Assembly (NCBI RefSeq): GCF_014205215.1 | Contig: NZ_JACHNC010000001.1 | Span: forward strand, 1,121,001-1,185,000 | Source: Actinoplanes lobatus | Lineage (GTDB): Bacteria; Actinomycetota; Actinomycetes; Mycobacteriales; Micromonosporaceae | Direction: 5' to 3' | DNA: 64,000 nucleotides | Shown here: piece by piece, positions 8,043 to 16,700 of the stretch | Numbering within the stretch: the stretch's first letter is position 1 | Layout: each line of letters opens with the position of its first letter | Notes under the pieces: generated by a model | The model's database searches: none | Seen by the model: the letters and a program-made list of their open reading frames with translations, nothing else | Told to the model about the DNA's origin: nothing | Program-made: the position numbers and the translations under genes

Positions 8043-8953
8043 GGTCGCACCCTCCGGCCGACTCCGGCCTGGAGAACGCGATCCGCCTGGTCACCGAGGT
8101 CTGCGACCGGGCCCGCAGCGGCGATCTGGAGGCCCGTGTGCCGCAGCTCGGCGACACCCCCGCGGAGCGGGCGCTGCGGGTCACGGTGAACGGGCTGCTC
8201 GACCAGATCGACGCGTTCGTCCGGGAGTCCGGCGCGGCGTCGACGGCGGCCGCCGAGGGGCGTTTCCACCGGCGTTTCCTCACCCAAGGGCTGGACGGGG
8301 CGTACCGGACGGCGGCCGAGCAGATCACCCACGCGAACCAGGTGATGAGCCGGACGGCAGCCCAGTTCGCGGACGCCGCCCGGGCCCGGCAGGCGCTCGC
8401 CGACGAACTGGAGTCGGCGGTGCTGACCGTCTCCGAGCAGGTGGCGACGGCCGCCACCGAGATGGGCCGCTCGGCGAACGGGCTGGCCGACTTCGCCCGG
8501 AGCGCGGTCACCGACGCCGAGCGGGGGCTGGGCACGGTGTCGTCGCTGCGTACCTCGTCGGAGGAGATCCGGCACGCGGTCGACCTGATCAACCAGGTGG
8601 CGGCGCAGACCCGGCTACTGGCGCTGAACGCCACCATCGAGGCGGCCCGGGCCGGGCCGGCGGGACGCGGCTTCGGCGTGGTGGCCAGCGAGGTGAAGAA
8701 CCTGGCGAACGAGACCAGCTCGTCCAGCGAGGAGATCATGAGCCAGGTCAGCACGGTGCAGCAGTCGGCGGCCGACGCGATCGCCGTACTGGAGGCGGTC
8801 ACCGACCGGATCCGGGAGATGAGCGACCTGGTGGACGGCATCGCGGTGGCGGTGGACGGCGGTCACCAGCCGGACGACGGCGGGCTCTCGCAGCTCGCCG
8901 AGGTGCTCCGGTCCGAGGTGTCCCGGTTCGTCACGACGATTCGCGCGTCCTGA
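8039..8953 (+). CDS. Soluble methyl-accepting chemotaxis signalling protein
   Basis: The 304-residue product lacks membrane helices. The first 90 residues resemble a HAMP-like region, followed by the long coiled-coil MCP signalling domain with its hairpin tip [20 protein letters not shown], then [19 protein letters not shown]. The tip contacts CheA and CheW. One usual tip glutamate is proline here (GPAGRG). The GTG start overlaps the PAS gene's TGA in a GTGA arrangement, so it probably pairs with that sensor to rebuild an Aer-like energy-taxis receptor. No other chemotaxis gene is in the window. Its last 23 bases overlap the end of the convergent ribokinase gene. Confidence 0.88.
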   Translation: MRSHPPADSGLENAIRLVTEVCDRARSGDLEARVPQLGDTPAERALRVTVNGLLDQIDAFVRESGAASTAAAEGRFHRRFLTQGLDGAYRTAAEQITHANQVMSRTAAQFADAARARQALADELESAVLTVSEQVATAATEMGRSANGLADFARSAVTDAERGLGTVSSLRTSSEEIRHAVDLINQVAAQTRLLALNATIEAARAGPAGRGFGVVASEVKNLANETSSSSEEIMSQVSTVQQSAADAIAVLEAVTDRIREMSDLVDGIAVAVDGGHQPDDGGLSQLAEVLRSEVSRFVTTIRAS

Positions 8954-9833
8954 AGATCTCCTCGATGTCGCCGCGGGCCGGCAGGGCGTTGCTCGCACCG
9001 ACCCGGCGCACGCAGGCCGCCCCGGCGGCGTTCGCCCAGCGGATCGCGTCGATCAGGTCACGGCCCTCCCCCCAGGCGACGGCCAGCGCCCCGGTGAAGG
9101 CGTCCCCGGCCGCGGTGGTGTCGGTCACCTCCACCTTGAAGGCGGGCACGTGCACGTCGGCGCCGTCGCGGTCGGCGTACCGGGAGCCGTTGCCGCTCAG
9201 GGTGAGCACCACCCGGGGCACCAGGGCGAGCAGTGCCGCGATGTCCGGCTCGGCCCGGCCGGTGATGGCCCGCGCCTCGGTCTCGTTGACCACCAGCAGG
9301 TCGACCTCGTCGAGCAGGCCGGGCGGCAGCACCCGGGCGGGCGCCGCGTTCAGGATGGTGCGGGTGCCGCCCGCGCGACCGGCCCGCAGCGCGGCCAGCA
9401 CCGTGCCCATCGGGATCTCCTGCTGGCAGAGCAGCACGTCGGCGGCGGCGATGGCGGCCGTCTCGTCGGCGGTGAGGTCGACGAAGGTGCGGTTCGCCCC
9501 GGGGCTGACCAGGATCGAGTTCTCCCCGGCGCGGTCCACCATGATCACTGCGACGCCGGAGGAGCCGTAGCTGGTCCGTACCAGATCGACGGCGACGCCC
9601 GCGGCCGCGAGCCGGGCGTTGAGGGTGACCCCGAACGCGTCCGATCCGATCGCGCCGAGGAAGGCCGTCTCCGCGCCGGCCAGCGCGGCGGCGATGGCCT
9701 GGTTGGAGCCCTTGCCGCCGGGCGTCATCACGAAGTCGTCACCGAGGACGGTCTCGCCCGGCCGGGGCAGGCTCGGCGCCAGCCCGACCAGGTCCATGTT
9801 CGCGCTGCCGGCGACGACGACCCGGGTGGCCAT
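8931..9833 (-). CDS. rbsK: Ribokinase (PfkB family)
   Basis: The 300-residue product phosphorylates ribose to ribose-5-phosphate. It shows the N-terminal sugar-binding motif [15 protein letters not shown] (about 39-53) and the C-terminal PfkB signature [20 protein letters not shown] (about 240-259), whose aspartate is the catalytic base. [22 protein letters not shown] precedes it, as in ribokinases. It directly follows the ABC ATPase gene with no gap, so the two are co-transcribed. Sugar specificity is by similarity only; other pentose or nucleoside kinases of the family are possible. Confidence 0.88.
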   Translation of the reverse strand: MATRVVVAGSANMDLVGLAPSLPRPGETVLGDDFVMTPGGKGSNQAIAAALAGAETAFLGAIGSDAFGVTLNARLAAAGVAVDLVRTSYGSSGVAVIMVDRAGENSILVSPGANRTFVDLTADETAAIAAADVLLCQQEIPMGTVLAALRAGRAGGTRTILNAAPARVLPPGLLDEVDLLVVNETEARAITGRAEPDIAALLALVPRVVLTLSGNGSRYADRDGADVHVPAFKVEVTDTTAAGDAFTGALAVAWGEGRDLIDAIRWANAAGAACVRRVGASNALPARGDIEEIFRTRESS

Positions 9834-10661
9834 CTAGCCGGCCCGGGCGGTGTAGCGGTCTCCGAACCGGTCGACGATCAGCGGCAGACCGAAGGTCTTC
9901 GTCAGGTTCTCCGCGGTCATCACCTCGCCGAGCAGGCCGGACGCGACCACGGTGCCCTCGCGCAGCAGCAGGCCGTGGGTGAAGCCCGGCGGGATCTCCT
10001 CGACGTGGTGGGTGACCAGCACCATGGCCGGGGCGTCCGGGTCCAGGGCCAGCTCGGTGAGGTGGCCGATCAGCGTCTCCCGGCCGCCCAGGTCGAGCCC
10101 GGCGGTCGGCTCGTCGAGCAGCATCAGCTCGGGGTCGGTCATCAGCGCCCGGGCGATCTGGGTGCGCTTGCGCTCGCCCTCGGACAGGGTGCCGAACTCA
10201 CGGTCGGCGAACGCCGCGATGCCCAGCTGTTCGAGCAGCTCCCGGGCACGGGCCTCGTCCTGCGGGTCGTAGCTCTCCCGCCAGCGGCCGACCACCGACC
10301 AGGCGGCGGTGACCACCACGTCGAGCACCCGCTCGGAGGGCGGCACCTGGTCGGCGAACCGGCCGGTGGTGATGCCCACCCGGGTCCGCAGCTCGGTCAC
10401 GTCGGTACGCCCGAGCTTCTCGCCCAGCACGTACGCGTTGCCGCGGGTCGGGTGCATCCGGGCGGACGCCAGGTTGAGCAGGGTGGTCTTGCCCGCACCG
10501 TTCGGGCCCAGCACCACCCACCGCTCGTCCAGCTCGACCTGCCAGGACAGGTCGCGGATCAGGAAGTTTCCGCCGCGCACCACGTTGACGCGGTCGAAGG
10601 CGATGACGGTGTCCTCGTCGGGCGGAATGGATACGGCAGCCTCCAGCACGCGTCCATCCAA
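9834..10661 (-). CDS. ABC transporter ATP-binding protein
   Basis: The 275-residue single-domain ATPase has Walker A GPNGAGKTT, signature LSEGERKR, Walker B LMLLDEPTAG and switch histidine in LVTHHVEEIP. It resembles the ModF/YlmA-type subgroup, which often stands without a cognate permease; none is present here. Its stop abuts the ribokinase start. The cargo, if any, cannot be predicted. The first 15 or so residues are not conserved-looking, so translation might begin slightly later. Confidence 0.88.
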   Translation of the reverse strand: MDGRVLEAAVSIPPDEDTVIAFDRVNVVRGGNFLIRDLSWQVELDERWVVLGPNGAGKTTLLNLASARMHPTRGNAYVLGEKLGRTDVTELRTRVGITTGRFADQVPPSERVLDVVVTAAWSVVGRWRESYDPQDEARARELLEQLGIAAFADREFGTLSEGERKRTQIARALMTDPELMLLDEPTAGLDLGGRETLIGHLTELALDPDAPAMVLVTHHVEEIPPGFTHGLLLREGTVVASGLLGEVMTAENLTKTFGLPLIVDRFGDRYTARAG

Positions 10662-10706
10662 CCATGTTCGCCCCCGCGGGCCGGACGGCGTGCCGGTGCC
10701 GAACCG

Positions 10707-11885
10707 TCAGTCGGTGGTCGAGCCGAACACCTCGTCGCGGACCGCGTCCAGCGCCATCCGCAGCGCACCGTGCAGAACCGGCTCGGACGCCACCCGGGTG
10801 ACCACCACCTTGGGCGACACCAGCGTGATCGCCGCCACCTCACGCTCCACCCGGTCGGCCAGCGCCGCACCGCCGGCCCGGCTCACCTCGCCGGCCAGCA
10901 CCACCAGCGGCGGGTCGAGCACCACGCAGGTGGCGGCCACGCCCAGCGCCAGGCGGCGGGCCAGTTCGTCGAGCACCGGCTCGCCGGCCGGGCCGGCCGC
11001 GACGGCGGCCCGCACCACGTCGGCCGCCTCGGCGCCGCGGAAGCCGAACTGCTTGCCGATCGTCTTGACCGCGTCGGCGCCGGCGATCGCCTGGAAGGCG
11101 CCCTTCACGCCGCGGCGGGAGGCGTTGTGCGGCACCTCGGCGCCGGCCACCGGCAGGTAGCCGATCTCGCCGGCCGCGCCGGTGGCGCCCTGGTGCAGGC
11201 GGCCGCCGAGGACGGTGGCGAGACCGACGCCCCGGCCGATCCAGACGAGCGCGAAGTCGGCGACCCCGGTGGCCGCGCCGGTGCCGGACTCGGCGACCGC
11301 GGCCAGGTTGACGTCGTTGCCGAAGAAGACCGGGATGTTCAGGTCGCGGCGCAGGTCGGCGAGCAGGCCGCGGTGCCAGCGGGGCAGGTCGTGGGCGAAG
11401 GAGATCTCACCGGACTGCGGGTCGACGAGGCCCGGGGTGCCGAGCACCACCCGGCGGACCGAGGACATGTCGGCGCCGGCCTCCCCGGCGGCCTGGACCA
11501 CCGCGTTGTGCACCACGCCGACCGGGTCGTCGGTGTCCTTGGTGCTCTGCTCGACCCGGCTGATCACGGTGCCGGTGATGTCGGCGCAGGCGGCCACCAC
11601 ACCTTCCGGGCCGACCTCCACCCCGATGACGTGGGCGCTGGACGGGGTCACCGCGTAGAGCTGTGCGTTGGGGCCACGGCCACCGGCCTGCTCACCCACC
11701 CGCCGGACCAGGCCGCGCTCCTCAAGCCGCTCGACCAGCTGGGAGGCGGTGACCTTGCTGAGCCCGGTCATCTCGCCGAGTTGCGCCCGGGTCAGCGGGC
11801 CTCGTGTGAGCAGCAGGTCCAGCGCCGCGCGGTCGTTGAGAGCGCGCAGCAACCGGGGCGTGCCCGGGAGGCGGGTGGCGGCCAT
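10707..11885 (-). CDS. ROK-family transcriptional repressor
   Basis: The 392-residue product has an N-terminal winged helix-turn-helix (about 14-75: LTRAQLGEMTGLSKVTASQL) and a C-terminal ROK sugar-kinase-like domain with GVEVGPEGVVAACADI, GTPGLVDPQSG and GNDVNLAAVAE. Such proteins repress sugar or amino-sugar genes and release DNA on binding the sugar. The ATG at 11885 is chosen because the longer frame would run through the palindrome at 11898-11922. It is divergent from a GH3 beta-N-acetylhexosaminidase gene, so an N-acetylglucosamine or cell-wall sugar is the likely inducer. That link is inference. Confidence 0.88.
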   Translation of the reverse strand: MAATRLPGTPRLLRALNDRAALDLLLTRGPLTRAQLGEMTGLSKVTASQLVERLEERGLVRRVGEQAGGRGPNAQLYAVTPSSAHVIGVEVGPEGVVAACADITGTVISRVEQSTKDTDDPVGVVHNAVVQAAGEAGADMSSVRRVVLGTPGLVDPQSGEISFAHDLPRWHRGLLADLRRDLNIPVFFGNDVNLAAVAESGTGAATGVADFALVWIGRGVGLATVLGGRLHQGATGAAGEIGYLPVAGAEVPHNASRRGVKGAFQAIAGADAVKTIGKQFGFRGAEAADVVRAAVAAGPAGEPVLDELARRLALGVAATCVVLDPPLVVLAGEVSRAGGAALADRVEREVAAITLVSPKVVVTRVASEPVLHGALRMALDAVRDEVFGSTTD

Positions 11886-11897
11886 ACGTTCGTCCCC

Positions 11898-11922
11898 TAA
11901 TAAGAAAGATTCTTTCCTGTTA
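11898..11922. promoter_or_regulatory. Palindromic operator between the ROK and GH3 genes
   Basis: A 25-base palindrome with a perfect core GAAAGA-T-TCTTTC and outer arms TAATAA / CTGTTA, matching at 10 of 12 positions per arm. It is AT-rich against the surrounding sequence and sits 12 bases ahead of the ROK start codon. It is likely bound by the ROK protein itself, giving autoregulation and control of the divergent glycosidase. A possible -10 box TACAGT for the plus strand overlaps its right edge. Confidence 0.7.
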
Positions 11923-12057
11923 CAGTGTCGACGCACGACACGCAGCCGCAGCGTAACGGTAGGCAACGTCGCCGGACCGTAAGACGCTCATCGACTGCGA
12001 GCGATCATGGCAGCTCCCGGCGGGAAACGGCCAGAGTTGCGTCTTCGGAAGGACACC

Positions 12058-13515
12058 ATGGCCCTCGACCCCGGCCTCCGCCGACTCGCCCTGAACACCC
12101 TGCTCGCCGCCTTTCCCGGGCACGCCGCCCCGGACTGGGCGGGTGAGCTGCTCGCCGAGGGGCTGGCCGGGCACACCCTGTTCGGCGCCAACGTCGGCGA
12201 GGCGGAGCAGGTCGCACGGCTCACCGCCCAGCTGCGGTCGGCCCGGCCGGACGCGCTGATCGCGATCGACGAGGAGGGCGGCGACGTCACCCGGTTGGGG
12301 CACCGGACCGGGAGCCCGTACCCCGGGAACGCGGCGCTCGGCGCGGCCGACGATCCGGAGCTGACCCGGCGGATCTACGCCGCGATCGGCGCCGACCTGG
12401 CGGCCGTGGGGATCAACCTGAACCTGGCGCCGACCGTGGACGTGAACAGCGTCGCCGAGAACCCGATCATCGGCACCCGCTCGTTCGGGGCCGGCGCGGC
12501 GCTGGTCGCCCGGCACACCGGGGCGGCCGTGGCCGGGTTGCAGGCCAACGGGGTCGCGGCGTGCGCCAAGCACTTCCCCGGGCACGGCGCCACGGTCACC
12601 GACTCGCACCTGGAGCTGCCCACCGTCGACGTGCCGCTGGCCGTGCTGCGGGAGCGCGACCTGCCGCCGTTCGCGGCCGCCGTCGAGGCCGGCGCCCGCG
12701 CCGTGATGAGCGCGCACATCCGGGTGCCGGAGCTGACCGGGGACGGGCCGGCCACGTTCAGCCGGGCCGCGCTGACCGGGCTGCTCCGCGGCGAGCTGGG
12801 CTTCGGCGGCGCGATCGTCACCGACGCGCTGGAGATGCGCGGTGCGGCCGCCACGGCGGGGAGCATCCCGCGGGCCGCCGTGTCGGCGCTGGCGGCCGGG
12901 GCCGACCTGCTCTGCATCGGGGCCGTGGTGGACCGGGCGCTGGTCGAGGCGATCGCCGCCGAGATCGCCGCGGCCACCGGGGACGGGCGGCTGGAGCTCG
13001 CCCGGCTGGAGGACGCGGTCGCCCGTACCAGCGCATTGGCCCTCTGGAGCGCGACCCCGCGCCCGGCCGAACCCGGCGACGGCGGCCTGGGCGTCGAGGC
13101 CGCCCGCCGCGGGATGATCGTCGAGGGCGACCCGGCCGAGGTGCGGTCCCCGCTGGTGGTGCAGTTCGTGTCCGGCCACTCGATCGCCGAGGGCCGGGTG
13201 CCGTGGGGGCTCGGGCCGCACCTGGACGGGATCGAGCAGATCGAGGTACCGGCCGACGGGACCACCCCGGAGGCGCTGGCGGCGGCCGCCGGCGACCGGC
13301 CGATCGTGCTGGTCGGCCGTCGTCTGCACAGCTCCCCCGCGGCCCGCACCCTGATCGGGAAGCTGGCCGCCGAGCGGCCGGTCGGCGTCGTCGAGATGGG
13401 CTGGCCGTCGCCGTGGCGGCCGGAGGGCGTCCGGGTCTACGTGGTGACCCACGGGGCGAGCCTCGCCAACGGCCGTGCCGCGGCCGAGGCGCTCCACCTT
13501 CATCACGCTGCGTAA
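12058..13515 (+). CDS. Glycoside hydrolase family 3 beta-N-acetylhexosaminidase (NagZ-like)
   Basis: The 485-residue product has the GH3 N-terminal barrel with the NagZ-type motif KHFPGHGATVTDSH (171-184), whose His supplies the general acid/base, and nucleophile Asp257 in IVTDALEMRG. Such enzymes remove N-acetylglucosamine from muropeptides during wall recycling, or from chitin fragments. About 150 residues after the barrel form a second GH3-type domain. No signal peptide is seen, so it is probably cytosolic. The ATG at 12058 follows GGAAGGACACC. It is divergent from the ROK repressor. Confidence 0.9.
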   Translation: MALDPGLRRLALNTLLAAFPGHAAPDWAGELLAEGLAGHTLFGANVGEAEQVARLTAQLRSARPDALIAIDEEGGDVTRLGHRTGSPYPGNAALGAADDPELTRRIYAAIGADLAAVGINLNLAPTVDVNSVAENPIIGTRSFGAGAALVARHTGAAVAGLQANGVAACAKHFPGHGATVTDSHLELPTVDVPLAVLRERDLPPFAAAVEAGARAVMSAHIRVPELTGDGPATFSRAALTGLLRGELGFGGAIVTDALEMRGAAATAGSIPRAAVSALAAGADLLCIGAVVDRALVEAIAAEIAAATGDGRLELARLEDAVARTSALALWSATPRPAEPGDGGLGVEAARRGMIVEGDPAEVRSPLVVQFVSGHSIAEGRVPWGLGPHLDGIEQIEVPADGTTPEALAAAAGDRPIVLVGRRLHSSPAARTLIGKLAAERPVGVVEMGWPSPWRPEGVRVYVVTHGASLANGRAAAEALHLHHAA

Positions 13516-13709
13516 TCAGCACGGACGCATATCTCATCATATGTCGTAAATGAGTGAACCTACGGCACGAAACGGGCCAACCGAACGGGTAATCCGCACA
13601 CCGACCACTTCCCCACACGCCGGGACGTCACCTAGCGTGATGGCCACAAGGTGGGTCTGGGGACGTCGCGGAATCGGCTCGGGACCAGTCGGGATGCCGC
13701 GACGCAGAT

Positions 13710-13762
13710 GATGAGCCGGGCAGGGCGTGACTTCGGGAGCAGCACGCCGTGCCCGGCTCATC
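13710..13762. terminator. Bidirectional hairpin between convergent genes
   Basis: Arms 13710-13729 and 13743-13762 pair with one mismatch (GATGAGCCGGGCA / TGCCCGGCTCATC plus GGCGTG / CACGCC) around a 13-base loop. It lies 16 bases past the glutamate dehydrogenase stop and about 195 past the glycosidase stop, where a shared terminator is expected. No U-tract is present on either strand. Confidence 0.7.
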
Positions 13763-13777
13763 ACCGTTTCGCCCTGG

Positions 13778-16700
13778 TCAGCCCGCCGACGAGGTCTTCA
13801 CCAGGGTGCGGATCTGGCGCAGCAGCACCGACAGCGCCGCCAGGTCGGCCGGCGAGTCGTCGACATCGCCCATCGCATTGGACGCCCGGGCGATCGACGC
13901 CGCGTTCACCTGTTCCCACTCGGAGACCCGGTCCTCCGGTGACGCCGTGGACGGCGTCGAATGGAGCACCTCGGCGGTGAGAGCGGCCAGCGCGGCGTAC
14001 AGGTCGTAACGCAGCGCCATCCGGGCCAGGGTCTGCCAGCGGTCGCCACGCGGCAGCCGGGAGATGTGCGACAGCAGCGCGTCCACCCCGAACCGCTCGG
14101 AGAGCACGAAGTAGACCTGCGCCACCTCCTCCGCGTCCCGGTCGATGGCGGCGGCCGTCTCCAGGACGTCCAGCAGCCCGAAACCGTAGAACACCCGGCT
14201 CACCGCGGCCGCCAGATCCTCCGGCACGTCCTTCGCGACCAGTTCGGCGATCCGGTCGAACAGGGCCCGCCGCTCGGCGCCGACGATCACCTCGGGCAGC
14301 AGCGGCAGCAGCGTCGAGATGCCGGGCCGCAGCTTGGCGATCTCACCGGGCACGTCGAGCGGCGAGCGCCGGGTGCTGACCAGCCAGCGGACCGCCCGGT
14401 CGAGCAGCCGCCGGGTCTCCAGGAAGACCAGCGTCTGCGCCGAGGTCGGCACCCGGTTGTCCAGCGCCTCACCGGCCGCCCAGATCTCCTCCAGGCCGAA
14501 GACGTCGCGAACCACCACGTAGGCCCGGATCACGTCGGCCGCCGACGCCCCGCTCTCCTCCATCGCCCGGTAGACGAACGAGGTGCCGCCCCGGTTGACC
14601 ACCTCGTTCACCAGCGCCGTCGAGATGATCTCCCGGCGCAGCCGGTGCCCGGCCATCCGCCCGGCGAACCGCTCGCGCAGCGGGGTCGGGAAATACCCGG
14701 ACAGCACATCGGTGGTCCAGGCCTCGTCGACCAGCTCGTCCGCGAGGACCTCACGCTCCAAACTGATCTTGACGTACGCGAGGAGCACCGCGAATTCCGG
14801 AGGAGTGAGACCCTGGCCGTTCTCGTACCGGGCGGCCAGCTCCAGATCCGACGGCAGCGCCTCCAGCTCCCGGTTCAGCTCGCCGCGTTCCTCCAGCGAC
14901 GTGAGCAGCCGCCGGTGCACCGGGAGCAGCGAGTGCGCCTGCGACCGGGCGTTGCCCAGCGCCATGGCCTGCTCGTAGTTGTCCCGCAGCACCAGCTCGC
15001 CGACCTCGCCGGTCATCGCGGCGAGCAGCTCGTCCCGCTCCGGCAGGGACAGCTCGCCGTCGACGACCGCCCCACCCAGCAGGATCTTGATGTTGACCTC
15101 GTGGTCCGAGCAGTCCACCCCGGCCGAGTTGTCGATGAAGTCGGTGAACACCCGGCCACCTGAGCGGGCGAACTCGATCCGCCCGCGCTGGGTCAACCCC
15201 AGGTTGCCGCCCTCGCCGACCACCTTGACCCGCAGGTCCGAGCCGTTGATCCGGATCGCGTCGTTGCCCTTGTCGCCCACCTCGGCGTGCGACTCGGCGG
15301 CGCCCTTCACGTAGGTGCCGATGCCGCCGTTGAACAGCAGGTCGACCGGGGCCTTGAGGATGGCCCGCATCAGGTCGGCGGGGCTGATCGCGGGCGCCTC
15401 GCCGAGACCCAGCGCGACCCGGACCTGCGGGCTGACCGGGATCGACTTGGCCGACCTGGGGTACACCCCGCCGCCCTCGCTGATCAGCGACGCGTCGTAG
15501 TCGGCCCAGGACGATCGGGGCAGGCCGAACAGGCGCTCGCGTTCCGCGTACGAGATCGCGGAATCGGGGTCCGGGTCCAGGAAGATGTGGCGGTGGTCGA
15601 AGGCCGCCACCAACCGGATGTGCTGCGACAGCAGCATGCCGTTGCCGAAGACGTCGCCGGACATGTCCCCGACGCCGACCACCGTGAAATCCTCGGACTG
15701 GGTGTCGGTGCCCAGGTCACGGAAGTGCTTCTTGACCGACTCCCACGCGCCCCGGGCGGTGATGCCCATCTTCTTGTGGTCGTAACCGGCCGAGCCGCCG
15801 CTGGCGAACGCGTCGCCCATCCAGAAGTCCTTGCGGACCGAGATCTCGTTGGCGATGTCGCTGAACGTGGCGGTGCCCTTGTCCGCGGCCACCACCAGGT
15901 ACGGGTCGTCGCCGTCGTGCCGGACCACGTCCTCCGGCGGCACGATCTTGCCGCTCAGGATGTTGTCGGTGACGTCGAGCAGCGCCGTGATGAAGCTCTG
16001 GTAGCACTCCACCGCCTCGTCCCGGTCGCCCGGCTTCTGCTTGAGCACGAAGCCGCCCTTCGCGCCCACCGGCACGATCACCGAGTTCTTCACCATCTGC
16101 GCCTTGACCAGGCCGAGCACCTCGGTCCGGAAGTCCTCCCGCCGGTCCGACCAGCGCAGACCGCCCCGGGCCACGGCGCCGAACCGTAGGTGCACGCCCT
16201 CGAACCGGGGCGAGTAGACGAAGATCTCGAACTTCGGCCGGGGCTGCGGCAGCTCCGGGATGGCCTGCGGGTCCAGCTTGAAGGCCACGTACGACTTGGG
16301 CCGGCCCTCCACCCCACGCTGGTAGAAGCTGGTCCGCAGGGTCGCCTCGATGAGGGTCAGGTAGGAGCGCAGGATCCGGTCCTGGTCCAGGCTCTCCACC
16401 TGGTCGAGCAGCTCGGTGATCCGGCCCCGCAGCTCGCCGGCGCGACGGGTCCGCTCCGCCTCGCCGATCGGCAGCGCCGGGGAGAACCGCACCTCGAAGA
16501 GCCGCACCAGCAGACCGGCGATCTCCGGGTACGCCGTGAAGGTGGACTCCACGTACTGCTGGGTGAAGACGTTCCCGGCCTGGCGCAGGTACTTGGCGTA
16601 GGCCCGCAGCACCACCACCTGCCGCCAGGTGAGACCGGCCCGCAGCACCAGCTCGTTGAAGCCGTCCACCTCGGCCTCGCCCCGCCAGGCGGCCGCGAAC

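Noticed and set aside
13537..13764. 75-codon minus-strand frame between the glycosidase and glutamate dehydrogenase genes
   Set aside because: Its start codon lies inside the terminator-like hairpin, it has no ribosome binding site, and the product shows no recognisable features.
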